A program made the position numbers and the translations under genes. From Haloarcula litorea (GTDB lineage: Archaea > Halobacteriota > Halobacteria > Halobacteriales > Haloarculaceae), in the NCBI RefSeq assembly GCF_029338195.1, contig NZ_CP119779.1, forward strand, positions 930,001 to 994,000: DNA of 64,000 nucleotides, given 5' to 3'. Under the pieces are notes generated by a model. That model was given only the letters and a program-made list of their open reading frames with translations. It was not told the origin of the DNA and ran no database searches. Within the stretch, counting starts at the first letter, position 1; each line of letters starts with the position of its first letter. Positions 43,234 to 51,772 of this stretch are shown in pieces.

Positions 43234-44337
43234 TCAGAGGTCGGCGACGTCCTCGATGGCGTCGGTGAGTTCCCGGATGCTCTCGACGGTGTGTTCCCCC
43301 ATGTGGCCGATGCGGAACGACTCCTCGCCGATGTCGCCGTAGCCGCTGGAAAAGACCATATCGTACTCCTCGGAAACCCGCTCGACCGTCTCGGCGACGT
43401 CGATCCCCCGCGTGTTCTCGATGCAGGTGACGGTCTGGGACTCGTAGCCCGCCTCGGGGTAGAGGTCGAAGTGCTCGCGGGCCCACTCGCGGGTGTACTC
43501 GGCCATCTCGCGGTGACGCCGGTCCCGAGCCCGGTGGCCCTCGTCCAGCATGTGCTTCATCTGCTTGCGGTAGGCCAGCATCAGCGGGATCGCGGGCGTC
43601 GAGTGGGTCTGTCCCTTCCGGTCGTAGTAGTCCAGCGCGCGCTGGAACCCGCCGTACCACGAGGCGGAGTCTTTCGCCAGTTCCCGCTCGTAGGCGTCCT
43701 CGCTGACCGTACAGACCGCCAGCCCCGGCGGCATCGCGAAGGCCTTCTGCGTGGAGGTGAAGATGCAGTCGATGTTGTGCCCCTCGATGTCGACGAAGTC
43801 CCCGCCCAGACAGGAGATGGCGTCGACGACGAAGTAGGTGTCCGGGTACTCCCCCAGCACGTCGCCGATCTCCTCGATGGGGTTGCGGACGCCCGTAGAG
43901 GTCTCGTTCATCACCGCGCCGACGGCGTCGTAGTCGCCGGCCTCCAGCTCCGCGCGGACGTCCTCGGGCTTGACGGCCTCGCCCCAGTCGTACTCGATGC
44001 GGGTGACGTCCTTGCCCAGGCGCTCGGCGACGTTGGCCTGGCGCTCGCTGAACGCGCCGCTGGTCGGGACGAGGATCTCCTCGTCGACGAGGTTCAGCGT
44101 CGTCGCCTCCCAGAACTCGGTGCCGGAGGCCGAGAGGACGACGACGTCCTGCTCGGTGTCGAGGAACTCCTTGGTGTCCTCGACGATGGTGGTGTAGAGG
44201 TCGGTCATCCGGTCCATCCGGTGGCCGAACATCGGCTGGGCCATCTCCTCGACGACGTCCTCGCGGACTTCGGTCGGGCCGGGGAGATACAGCGTCTTGT
44301 CGGGGTAATCGTCGGTGTATTCGCGTTTCTCTGTCAC
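43234..44337 (-). CDS. PLP-dependent aminotransferase (serine-pyruvate/alanine-glyoxylate type)
   Basis: A 367-residue class V aminotransferase. The opening YLPGPTEVREDV and GHR motif are typical of serine/alanine-glyoxylate aminotransferases, and the PLP lysine is Lys198 in TSTQKAFAMPPGL. Substrate could be serine, alanine or phosphoserine with glyoxylate or pyruvate. The start is GTG at 44337. Haloarchaea commonly carry this gene without a fixed operon. It is the nearest serine-metabolism enzyme to the C1 cluster further right, but is 7 kb away. Confidence 0.9.
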   Translation of the reverse strand: MTEKREYTDDYPDKTLYLPGPTEVREDVVEEMAQPMFGHRMDRMTDLYTTIVEDTKEFLDTEQDVVVLSASGTEFWEATTLNLVDEEILVPTSGAFSERQANVAERLGKDVTRIEYDWGEAVKPEDVRAELEAGDYDAVGAVMNETSTGVRNPIEEIGDVLGEYPDTYFVVDAISCLGGDFVDIEGHNIDCIFTSTQKAFAMPPGLAVCTVSEDAYERELAKDSASWYGGFQRALDYYDRKGQTHSTPAIPLMLAYRKQMKHMLDEGHRARDRRHREMAEYTREWAREHFDLYPEAGYESQTVTCIENTRGIDVAETVERVSEEYDMVFSSGYGDIGEESFRIGHMGEHTVESIRELTDAIEDVADL

Positions 44338-44401
44338 GAGAGGTCCCTCGGTGGTCGACCCTCGTCGCGGGGGGAGAAGGCAGTTTTGATCCGCCGGCGG
44401 G

Positions 44402-44932
44402 CTACGCGACGCGAGCCGCCAGTCGCCGGCCCACGACCACGACGACCCCGGCGTAGATCGCCGGCTCGACGAGCGCGAGCAGCGAGACGGCACCGAAGAA
44501 CAGTCCCCCGGCCACGGCGAGGAGGAACGGGAGGACCGCCAGCGCCGTCGCGCCGTCTCGGATCGCCTCGCCCACCGTCGGCTGGTCGGCGGCGTACAGG
44601 CCGACGGCGGCGACCCCGCCGAAGAACAGCAGCGAGAGGGCGATCCCCGGGCCGGTCGGGGCGACCAGCGGGACGGTCACGAGCGCGAGCAGCGCCAGCC
44701 CGACGCCGGCGAGCCTCGGCCCGTCGGCCCGCGCGTCGAGGATCCCGAGGACGCCGTCGACGTCGCCGCGTTCGATGGCCCGCTCCAGCGCCGCGTCGTC
44801 CCGGTCGCGGCCGACCGTGCGGCCGCTCTCGGCGTCGATCGGGGCGTCGAAGTCCCGCCCGCAGTGCATACACCACGTCGCCGTGGCGCTGACTTTCTCC
44901 GTGCAGTGCGGACAGCGGGGGTCCTCGACCAT
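44402..44932 (-). CDS. Membrane protein with N-terminal zinc ribbon
   Basis: A 176-residue protein: a zinc ribbon at the N-terminus (CPHC ... CMHC at residues 7-10 and 21-24), a soluble charged region to about 70, and three or four hydrophobic helices. The ATG at 44932 places the first zinc cysteine at residue 7. Function unknown. A divergent gene starts 76 bases away, so the gap holds two promoters. Confidence 0.8.
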   Translation of the reverse strand: MVEDPRCPHCTEKVSATATWCMHCGRDFDAPIDAESGRTVGRDRDDAALERAIERGDVDGVLGILDARADGPRLAGVGLALLALVTVPLVAPTGPGIALSLLFFGGVAAVGLYAADQPTVGEAIRDGATALAVLPFLLAVAGGLFFGAVSLLALVEPAIYAGVVVVVGRRLAARVA

Positions 44933-45008
44933 ACCGGCCGTCAGGGCGCTGTCACGAAAGCCGTTTCGGGGGGTAGATTCAAATCGGGGGAGTCGCATAC
45001 AGGGGGGT

Positions 45009-45635
45009 ATGGACTGGGTGAACCGGGCCGGGGACCTGCTGTACGACGGCGAGGGCGTCCAGGAGCAGGTCCGGGTCGGCGACGGCGGCGTCGTCGTGAC
45101 CAGCCACCGCGTGCTGGCGTTCACCCCCGACCGCGAGGGGCCGAACTACCGCGCCGTCGAGCGGCCCAACGTCGAGGGCGTCGGCCTGACCACCGACGGC
45201 GAGACCGACCACCTCGAACGGGGCGTGAAGGCGCTGGTCGCGGGGCTGGCGCTCGTCGCCGCCGGCTACACCGTCGACCTCGACGGCCTGGTGTCGGGCG
45301 TCTCGCTGTCGGACACCGCCGCGACGGGTGCCGCCGGCCTGGGCCGGATGCTGGGGACGTTACAGACGCTGCTCGGACTGCTGGCCCGGCTCGACGACCT
45401 GTTGTTGCTGTTCGGAGCGCTGGCACTGCTGTTCGCCGTCGTCGTACTGGGCGTCTACCTCTGGAGCCGCGAGCGGGTGCTGGTCGTCGAGGTCGCCGGC
45501 GACGACGACGTCCACCTTCCGGCCCCCGAGTCCGGGGGCGACGCCGTCCGGGACCGCCTGTGGGCGGCCATCGTCCCCGGCGACGCGCCCGCCGACGCCG
45601 GTCGGTCCCCGCCAGCCGACGACCCGCTGGCGTGA
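45009..45635 (+). CDS. Membrane protein with split PH-like domain
   Basis: A 208-residue protein that begins with a beta-rich segment (EQVRVGDGGVVVTSHRVLAFTPD) typical of bacterial PH-like domains, continues with two hydrophobic helices (about 75-95 and 138-157), and ends with a second strand-rich part (VLVVEVAGDDDVHLP). The topology suggests a membrane anchor inside a PH-like fold. Function unknown. ATG at 45009; promoter probably within the 76-base gap (ATTCAAAT near 44976). Confidence 0.72.
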   Translation: MDWVNRAGDLLYDGEGVQEQVRVGDGGVVVTSHRVLAFTPDREGPNYRAVERPNVEGVGLTTDGETDHLERGVKALVAGLALVAAGYTVDLDGLVSGVSLSDTAATGAAGLGRMLGTLQTLLGLLARLDDLLLLFGALALLFAVVVLGVYLWSRERVLVVEVAGDDDVHLPAPESGGDAVRDRLWAAIVPGDAPADAGRSPPADDPLA

Positions 45636-45668
45636 CGTTCAACTCCGCCCGGCACCAACGGGGACGCG

Positions 45669-47408
45669 ATGGACACCGCCGCGGTCCGCGAGCGAGCCGC
45701 CGACCTCCCCCGGGAGCCCGGCGTCTACCAGTTCGAGGACGGCGACGGCCGGGTGCTGTACGTCGGGAAGGCCGTCGACCTGCGTGACCGGGTGCCCGCC
45801 TACGCCGACCCGCGCAGCGAGCGCATCGCCCGGATGGTCGAGCGGGCCGACGTGCTCGACTTCGCCGTCACCGACACCGAGACCCAGGCGCTGCTGCTGG
45901 AGGCGAACCTCATCAAGCGCCACCGGCCGCCGTACAACGTCCGGTTGAAAGACGACAAGAGCTACCCGCTGGTCCAGTTGACCGACCACGCCGTCCCGCG
46001 CATCGAGGTGACCCGCGACCCCGACGAGGGGGCGACGGTCTACGGCCCCTTCACCGACAAGGGCCGCGTCGAGACGGTCGTCAAGGCCCTGCGGGAGACC
46101 TACGGACTGCGGGGGTGTTCGGACCACAAGTACCGCACCCGCGACCGGCCCTGCCTGGACTACGAGATGGGCATCTGTACCGCCCCCTGCACCGGCGAGA
46201 TACCCGAGGCCGACTACGCCGCCGACGTCGAGAGCGTCCGGCGGTTCTTCGAGGGCGAGGTGGGCGTCCTCGCGGACCCCCTGCGCCGCGAGATGGAGGC
46301 CGCCGCGGGGGACCAGGAGTTCGAGCGCGCGGCGAACTGCCGCGACAAACTGGCCGCCGTCGAGGCGCTCCACGGCGAGGGCGACGCCGCCGTCAGCGAC
46401 AGTTCCGGCGGCGCGACGACGACCGACGTGCTGGGTGCTGCCGTCGAGGGCAATAGCGCCGTCGTCGCCCGCCTGCACGCCGAGGGCGGCAAGCTCGTCG
46501 AGCGCGAGCGCCACACGCTTGACGCCCCCGACGGCGAGGGGACGGCCGGGGTCTACCGGGCCTTTCTCACGCAGTACTACGCCGAACGCGAGTTCCCCGA
46601 CGAGATCCTCTGTGCCGAGGACCCCGCGGACGCGGACATCGAGGCGTGGCTCGAACGGGAGGGGGTCGCCCTCCGGGTTCCCGGTGCCGGCCGCGAGGCG
46701 ACGCTGGTCGACCTGGCGCTGAAGAACGCCCGCCGGCGCGACGCCGGCGACGACGAGGTCGGGGCGTTGGCCGACGCGCTGGGGATCGACCGCCCCGAGC
46801 GCATCGAGGGGTTCGACGTGAGCCACGCACAGGGCAGGAGCGCCGTCGGGTCCGACGTCGTCGCCGTCGACGGCACCCCCGAGAAGAGCGACTACCGCCG
46901 GAAGAAGCTCACCGACCGCAACGACGACTACGCGAACATGCGCGAGCTCGTCCGCTGGCGGGCCGAACGCGCCGTCGCGGGCCGCGACGACCGCCCCGAC
47001 CCGGACCTGCTGCTGATCGACGGCGGCGACGGCCAGCTGGGCGCGGCCCGCGACGCGCTGGCCGAGACCGGCTGGGACGTGCCCTGCGTCGCGCTGGCGA
47101 AAGACGAGGAGCTGGTGATCACGCCCTCGGGCGTCCACGACTGGCCCGAGGACGCCCCGCAGCTCCACCTGCTCCAGCGGGTCCGCGACGAGGCCCACCG
47201 CTTCGCCGTCCAGTACCACCAGACGCTCCGGGACGATGTCTCGACCGCGCTGGACGACCTGCCCGGCGTCGGGCCCCAGACCCGGAAGCGGCTGCTGCGG
47301 CGCTTCGGGAGCGTCGAGAACGTCCGGGCGGCCTCCCGGGCGGAACTGGAGCGCGTCGACGGCGTCGGCGAGCGGACGGCCGAGACCATCGAGACGCGGC
47401 TGGGCTGA
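45669..47408 (+). CDS. uvrC: UvrABC system protein C
   Basis: A 579-residue nucleotide-excision repair nuclease that makes the two incisions around a lesion bound by UvrAB. The GIY-YIG domain ([18 protein letters not shown], from residue about 18) makes the 3' cut; the UvrB-binding UVR motif sits near 200-235; the RNase H-like endonuclease domain has [10 protein letters not shown] and [10 protein letters not shown]; and two C-terminal helix-hairpin-helix units end the protein ([30 protein letters not shown]). Full length for the family. The rest of the system is not in the window. Confidence 0.97.
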   Translation: MDTAAVRERAADLPREPGVYQFEDGDGRVLYVGKAVDLRDRVPAYADPRSERIARMVERADVLDFAVTDTETQALLLEANLIKRHRPPYNVRLKDDKSYPLVQLTDHAVPRIEVTRDPDEGATVYGPFTDKGRVETVVKALRETYGLRGCSDHKYRTRDRPCLDYEMGICTAPCTGEIPEADYAADVESVRRFFEGEVGVLADPLRREMEAAAGDQEFERAANCRDKLAAVEALHGEGDAAVSDSSGGATTTDVLGAAVEGNSAVVARLHAEGGKLVERERHTLDAPDGEGTAGVYRAFLTQYYAEREFPDEILCAEDPADADIEAWLEREGVALRVPGAGREATLVDLALKNARRRDAGDDEVGALADALGIDRPERIEGFDVSHAQGRSAVGSDVVAVDGTPEKSDYRRKKLTDRNDDYANMRELVRWRAERAVAGRDDRPDPDLLLIDGGDGQLGAARDALAETGWDVPCVALAKDEELVITPSGVHDWPEDAPQLHLLQRVRDEAHRFAVQYHQTLRDDVSTALDDLPGVGPQTRKRLLRRFGSVENVRAASRAELERVDGVGERTAETIETRLG

Positions 47409-48033
47409 TTCCGTATCGCGGCGAGTGGTTTATCGGCACCGACGGGCGGAACTGCGGTCGGCAGGCGCGAGACGTCCGGCTCGTCGGTCTGCGGTCCGGT
47501 ACCCGCCGGTCACGCCGGGCTCGTCGGAGACCGGCCCGACCGCGGCCGCGCGCCGGCGTGGCGGTGCCACGAACTGCTCGCGGCGGACGACCCGACAGTC
47601 GAGGCCCGCCGCGTCGAGGGCGCATCGGCGCGACCACTCCGCCGTCGACCCGCCCGGTCGGCAGTGTCGTGGCGACCGTCGACCGAGCGGGCCCCGACTC
47701 ACGCACCGCCCGAGCCGTCGGCGGCGGTCACAGTGGTGTCGGCGATCCGTCGAGCGCGATGCGACGAGGGCTCGCTCGTCGTCGGGCTCCAGGTCGAGCG
47801 ACGCGACCGCTGCCGAGGTTGACGACCGCGCGCGGCGGGGCCGTCGTGTCGCGTCCGGGCAGTCCGACACCACGGGCGGTCTCGACCGTGTTCACCGCGA
47901 GTCGCCCACAGGTAGCTCGTCCCGTGACGGGGCGGCATAAACCGATATCCGCGATACGGAATCGGCTCTCGGGCCGCGAGGGACCGACCGGCGACACCGA
48001 AGGGTTTCCGCCCCGTCGGCCCAATCTCCGGGT
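47409..48033. other. 625-base stretch without a convincing intact gene
   Basis: No frame on either strand has the acidic, Asp/Glu-rich composition of real genes here. Frames are arginine-rich and look like the non-coding shadow type. On the minus strand a short segment near 47880-47930 reads CGRLAVNTVETARG, which resembles the C-terminal domain opening LWGKLAVNAAVNATTA of the ketopantoate reductase at 31574-32464. Further left, frame-shifted pieces resemble DLADERAVALVES. I see no tRNA, CRISPR or clear transposase. It may be a decayed gene. Confidence 0.35.
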
Positions 48034-48966
48034 ATGGGACTCGGACGGCGGCTGACGCTGGCGACGCTGGGTGTCGTCTCGCTGGCCGTCTACCTCGCGG
48101 CCGCGGTGGTCGGCTACCAGTTGTTGCAGTCGCTCTGGGCCGCCCGCCCGTCGCCGGTGGTCCTCGGGGCGGCGCTCGTCGGGTCGGCCCTCGTCGTCGG
48201 GCTGGTGAGCTACTGGTCCGGGACGGGCCGGCTCAAGCGCTCGCTGGACGCCGTCGAACTGCCCCGCTCGCGTGCGCCCGAGGCCTACCGGCGGTTCGAC
48301 CGGCTGACCGAGCGGATGCGCGCCGGGCGGCCGACGCTGCTCGTCGCGCGGCTCCCGGTCCCGAACGCCTTCGCCGTCGGCGGCCACGGCGCGGCCGTCG
48401 TCGTCGACCACCGGCTGCTGGGGCTGCTGTCCGGCGACGAGTTCGAGGCGCTGCTGGCCCACGAACTCGCCCACTTCGAGGGGCGGGACGCGCTCGTCCA
48501 GACGCTGGCCTACAGCCTCACCCGCACCGTCGTCGACGTGGTCGCGCTGCTGGTCTTTCCCGTGGTCGTCCTGGCCGGCGGCCTGGCGCGAGCGGTCGCG
48601 CTCCTGCGCGGCGACCCGGCCGCCTGGTCCCGGTCGTGGCTGGCGCACACTCAGCGGGCGGCGCTGGGACTGGTCGCGCTGCTGGGCGTCAGCGTCACCC
48701 TGCTCGTGCTGGCGTACTCCCGCCGCCGGGAGTGGGCGGCCGACGACCGCGCCGTCGAGGTGACCGGACGGCCGCTGGCGCTGGCCCGTGCGCTCCGGAA
48801 GATCGAGCGGGCGTCGACGCCGGATCGGGGGCCGCTGACGCCGCTGTACGTCCACGGCGACGACGACGGGCCGCTGTCGCGGCTGCTCTCGACCCACCCG
48901 CCGATGGACGAGCGCGTCGAGCGGCTGCTGGCGCGGGCGGACCGCCGGCCCGAACGGCTACAGTAG
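48034..48966 (+). CDS. M48-family zinc metalloprotease (second HtpX-like)
   Basis: A 310-residue membrane protease with the zinc motif HELAH at 143-147 and the downstream glutamate in RREWAADD. Two N-terminal helices (about 9-30 and 41-60) and two more between the zinc site and that glutamate (about 160-185 and 205-225) give an HtpX-like topology, but the protein is more diverged and has a shorter N-terminal lead than the gene at 5760-6644. No PspAB-type gene is next to it. Its 3' end overlaps the convergent gene by nine bases. Confidence 0.9.
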   Translation: MGLGRRLTLATLGVVSLAVYLAAAVVGYQLLQSLWAARPSPVVLGAALVGSALVVGLVSYWSGTGRLKRSLDAVELPRSRAPEAYRRFDRLTERMRAGRPTLLVARLPVPNAFAVGGHGAAVVVDHRLLGLLSGDEFEALLAHELAHFEGRDALVQTLAYSLTRTVVDVVALLVFPVVVLAGGLARAVALLRGDPAAWSRSWLAHTQRAALGLVALLGVSVTLLVLAYSRRREWAADDRAVEVTGRPLALARALRKIERASTPDRGPLTPLYVHGDDDGPLSRLLSTHPPMDERVERLLARADRRPERLQ

Positions 48967-49866
48967 GTCCGCGAGCGTCGCCCGGAGCTCCTCGCTGCCG
49001 GGGCTCTCGGGCACGCGGGCGAGCAGGTCCCGGCGGAGGCCCGCGAGGGCGTCGTCGAGGCCGACCGCCGGCAGCCGGTGGCCGTGGGCCAGCGCCACCC
49101 GTGGCGAGACATCGAACAGCAGGTCCCGCCGGCCGACGGCGGCGTGGGTGGTGGCCAGGGCCTCGACGGCGCTGTCGACGTACTGCTCCCTGTCGCTCTC
49201 CGATCCAGTTCCGTCGAGGGCAGCCGACAGCACCGCCGCGAGTTCGTCGGTCCGGTCGCCCAGCGCCGGCGGGGCCGGGAGCGTCGTCGTCCCCGCCGGC
49301 TGCTCCGGGGTCATACTGTCCCGGGGGGCATACGAGAGCGCGGCCCCCGAGACCGGCGTCGTCGCGTCCGGCAGCGGCGAGTCCAGGCGCTTCGACGGGT
49401 CGGTGTCGGTGAACACGACGACGACGTTCGTCGGGTCGCCCGCGACCGCGTCCGCGTCGGGTCCCGCCGGCCGCTCGTACCCCCGTCGGAGCGCCTCCCG
49501 CAGCGCCGCCGGGATCGGGCCGGCGTCGCCGCGGAGTTCGAGGTGGACGACGACCGGGCCGTCGGCGCTGCGGTCGACGGCGGCCCACAGCGTCTCGACG
49601 GCGTCGGCCGCCAGCGCCGACAGCCCGTAGCAGGGGCAGTCCCGGCGGGCGGCCAGCAGTCGCGCGAGCGCCAGTCCGCGCCAGCCGGTCAGGTCCGCGA
49701 CGTAGAGCCAGGGGACCGGGTGAACCGGGCCGACCGTCGGGTCGCCGTCGTCGAGCGCCGCCGGGACGCGGTCGAGGTACGACGCGACCGTCGACAGTTC
49801 CGGAGCGAAGTACTCGCCGACGGCGTCGGGCAGGTCGGTCGGCAGCCGGGTGCGGGCGCTGGACAT
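48958..49866 (-). CDS. Uncharacterised protein
   Basis: A 302-residue protein I do not recognise. The N-terminal 140 residues look like an alpha/beta fold (VGPVHPVPWLYVADLTGWRG, VVVHLELRGDAG, NVVVVFTDTDPSKRL); the rest is mostly helical. There is no signal peptide or zinc site. It may be a P-loop-less NTPase-like or RecA-derived protein (the pattern PWLYVADLTGWRG ... NVVVVFTDT is reminiscent of such folds), but no Walker A is present. The start is the ATG at 49866. Confidence 0.65.
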   Translation of the reverse strand: MSSARTRLPTDLPDAVGEYFAPELSTVASYLDRVPAALDDGDPTVGPVHPVPWLYVADLTGWRGLALARLLAARRDCPCYGLSALAADAVETLWAAVDRSADGPVVVHLELRGDAGPIPAALREALRRGYERPAGPDADAVAGDPTNVVVVFTDTDPSKRLDSPLPDATTPVSGAALSYAPRDSMTPEQPAGTTTLPAPPALGDRTDELAAVLSAALDGTGSESDREQYVDSAVEALATTHAAVGRRDLLFDVSPRVALAHGHRLPAVGLDDALAGLRRDLLARVPESPGSEELRATLADLL

Positions 49867-50038
49867 ACGCCAGCGTTCACACGAGGGACGGATAACGTGG
49901 GCGGTCCGCGCGGAACCACCGACCGTCGGCCCGCGGATACGGCCGTCGTCCGGCGATGGGTAAACACTATTGTACAGTGGGGGCCTACCGTAGGTACGAC
50001 ACCACAGGGCGGCGGTCGACCCGCCGTCACTCCCCGCT

Positions 50039-50695
50039 ATGTCCGTCACAGCGAAGATACACATCGAACACGAACGCCTCGCCCTCGTTCCGACCCTGCG
50101 GACGCTGAGCGACGTCGAGATCAGGGTGATCACGCAGGGGACGACCGCGCCGGGTGCGACCAACTTCCCCTTTCTCATCGAGTACCACGACCGCACCGAA
50201 CTGGAGTCGCGGCTCGACGACGACCCGACGGTCGAGGGGTACGAGCTGGTCGACTGGACCGACGGAACGGGGATCTACTACATCGCACACACGCCGGAGA
50301 CGCTCCTCATCAGCACCGTCGTCACCGACGTCAACGGCTTCCTCGTCCACACGGAGACGAAGGGCAACGGCTGGCTCGCGCGGCTCCTCCTCCCGAACCG
50401 GAAGGCGCTCAACGCCATCTGGGAGTTCGCGACGGAAAACGACATGTCCCTCGAGATCATCGAGATCTACGGGAGCGACGACGCCGGGACCGAGACGTCC
50501 TACGGACTGACCGACGAGCAGACCGCCGCGCTGAAGACCGCCTACGAGGAGGGGTACTTCGGCGAACCGCGCGAGATCTCGCTGGACGAGGTGGCCGCGG
50601 AGATGGACCTCTCCTCGACGGCGATGAGCGGCCGCCTCCGCCGCGGGATGCGCAACCTCGTCGCGGCGACCATCGCGGACGTCGACGACGAGTGA
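50039..50695 (+). CDS. HTH-10 (bacterio-opsin activator-like) regulator
   Basis: A 218-residue haloarchaeal regulator. Residues 1-145 form an alpha/beta sensor-like domain of the Bat family, and the C-terminal HTH-10 domain is clear: LTDEQTAALKTAYEEGYF then REISLDEVAAEMDLSSTAMSGRLRRGMRNLV. It is expected to bind promoter DNA and respond to an unknown signal. An upstream AT-rich region (49960-49980, AAACACTATTGTACA) may include its promoter. It is convergent with a small membrane protein gene. Confidence 0.88.
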   Translation: MSVTAKIHIEHERLALVPTLRTLSDVEIRVITQGTTAPGATNFPFLIEYHDRTELESRLDDDPTVEGYELVDWTDGTGIYYIAHTPETLLISTVVTDVNGFLVHTETKGNGWLARLLLPNRKALNAIWEFATENDMSLEIIEIYGSDDAGTETSYGLTDEQTAALKTAYEEGYFGEPREISLDEVAAEMDLSSTAMSGRLRRGMRNLVAATIADVDDE

Positions 50696-50701
50696 GACCG
50701 G

Positions 50702-50956
50702 TCACTCCTGCCGGTAGACCGGCCGGAGCGCGGTCGCGTCCTTGTCGTAGCCCAACCAGACGCTCAGCCCCGCAGCGAGGACGACGAGGTAGACGGGAAA
50801 CAGACAGACCAGGGCGTAGCCGGCGAACAGCAGGTCGATGACGCCGGCCCAGTACAGCCCCCCGATCGTGCCGAGACCGAGGATCGCACCCGCCTTCAGT
50901 CCGAGGCTGAAGGCGTGGGCGGCGGCGGGCCCGGGAGAGACGACTTGGCGACCCAT
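50702..50956 (-). CDS. Small two-helix membrane protein
   Basis: An 84-residue protein with two hydrophobic helices (about 17-38 and 43-66) and short charged ends. No family is recognised. The start ATG is at 50956; upstream on the minus strand a CACTTATCG about 26 bases away may be its TATA element. It might be a small membrane regulator, but there is no direct evidence. Confidence 0.65.
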   Translation of the reverse strand: MGRQVVSPGPAAAHAFSLGLKAGAILGLGTIGGLYWAGVIDLLFAGYALVCLFPVYLVVLAAGLSVWLGYDKDATALRPVYRQE

Positions 50957-51174
50957 AGTTACGGTAAGTAACGAATGGCGATAAGTGGATCGAATCGGGT
51001 TCCAGCGCCCGTGTCGGCCAATTTTGATCGTTACATACGCGAGCGATTATTTGTCCCTTCGTGATACGTGTCGGACGAGCGGGCGGGGAAGCGGTCTCGG
51101 CGACCGGCCGGCACCCGCTCGGAGACGGTGGCGGCTGGAAAGACTAAGCCCCTCGGGCCGTAGGGACGAACTGG

Positions 51175-51657
51175 ATGCGACTCTCACTCGTCGCCGCGGT
51201 CGCCGCCAACGGCGTCATCGGTGCCGGCGGAGAGATGCCGTGGCACCACCCCGAGGACCTCGCGCACTTCCGGGAGACGACCGTCGGCCACCCCGTGGTG
51301 ATGGGGCGACGCACCTTCGAGGCCATCGCCGCCGACGTCGGTGGGCCACTGCCCGACCGGCACAACGTCGTGCTGACCGGTCGGCCCGACCGGCTCCCCG
51401 ACGACGTGACCGCCGTCACGTCCCTGTCGGCCGCACGGGCGGCGGTCCGGGACCACGAGGCCGACACCGCGTACGTCGTCGGCGGCGGGTCGGTCTACCG
51501 GCAGTTCCTCCCCGAGGCAGACGAACTCGTGTTGACAGAACTGGACGCCTCTCACGACGGCGACACGACGTTCCCGGACGTCGACTGGGACCGGTGGCGC
51601 GTGGCCGAACGCGAGCGCTACGACGCCTTCGAGGTCGTCAGGTACGTCCGGACGTGA
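51175..51657 (+). CDS. folA: Dihydrofolate reductase
   Basis: A 160-residue DHFR that reduces dihydrofolate to tetrahydrofolate with NADPH. The substrate-binding acid is Asp28 in [22 protein letters not shown] and [13 protein letters not shown] are the cofactor loops of the family. It begins the folate gene group, 115 bases before a DmdA-like demethylase. A TATA-like AAGACTAAG lies about 35 bases before the ATG. The fold and length are normal. Confidence 0.95.
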   Translation: MRLSLVAAVAANGVIGAGGEMPWHHPEDLAHFRETTVGHPVVMGRRTFEAIAADVGGPLPDRHNVVLTGRPDRLPDDVTAVTSLSAARAAVRDHEADTAYVVGGGSVYRQFLPEADELVLTELDASHDGDTTFPDVDWDRWRVAERERYDAFEVVRYVRT

Positions 51658-51740
51658 ACGGTCCCCCAGTCGCGGTGCCACCGGGTGTCGGGGACGCCTG
51701 CCGTACCCGATAAAAATGGTGGGGACTATCCGGGCTATCT

Positions 51741-51748
51741 TTTATTAA
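51741..51748 (+). promoter_or_regulatory. TATA box of the DmdA-like gene
   Basis: TTTATTAA is centred about 29 bases before the ATG at 51773. This spacing decides for that start over an upstream in-frame ATG at 51752, which would lie almost on the TATA box. Confidence 0.65.
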
Positions 51749-51772
51749 CGAATGTGGATATGGTTCACAGGC

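Noticed and set aside
44933-45008. GATTCAAATC resembling a tRNA T-loop
   Set aside because: No acceptor or anticodon stem can be paired around it in the 76-base gap; it is better read as the AT-rich promoter element of the gene at 45009.
51752-51772. Earlier ATG for the DmdA-like gene
   Set aside because: It lies a few bases after the TATA box, leaving no room for a transcription start before it; the ATG at 51773 has correct spacing.
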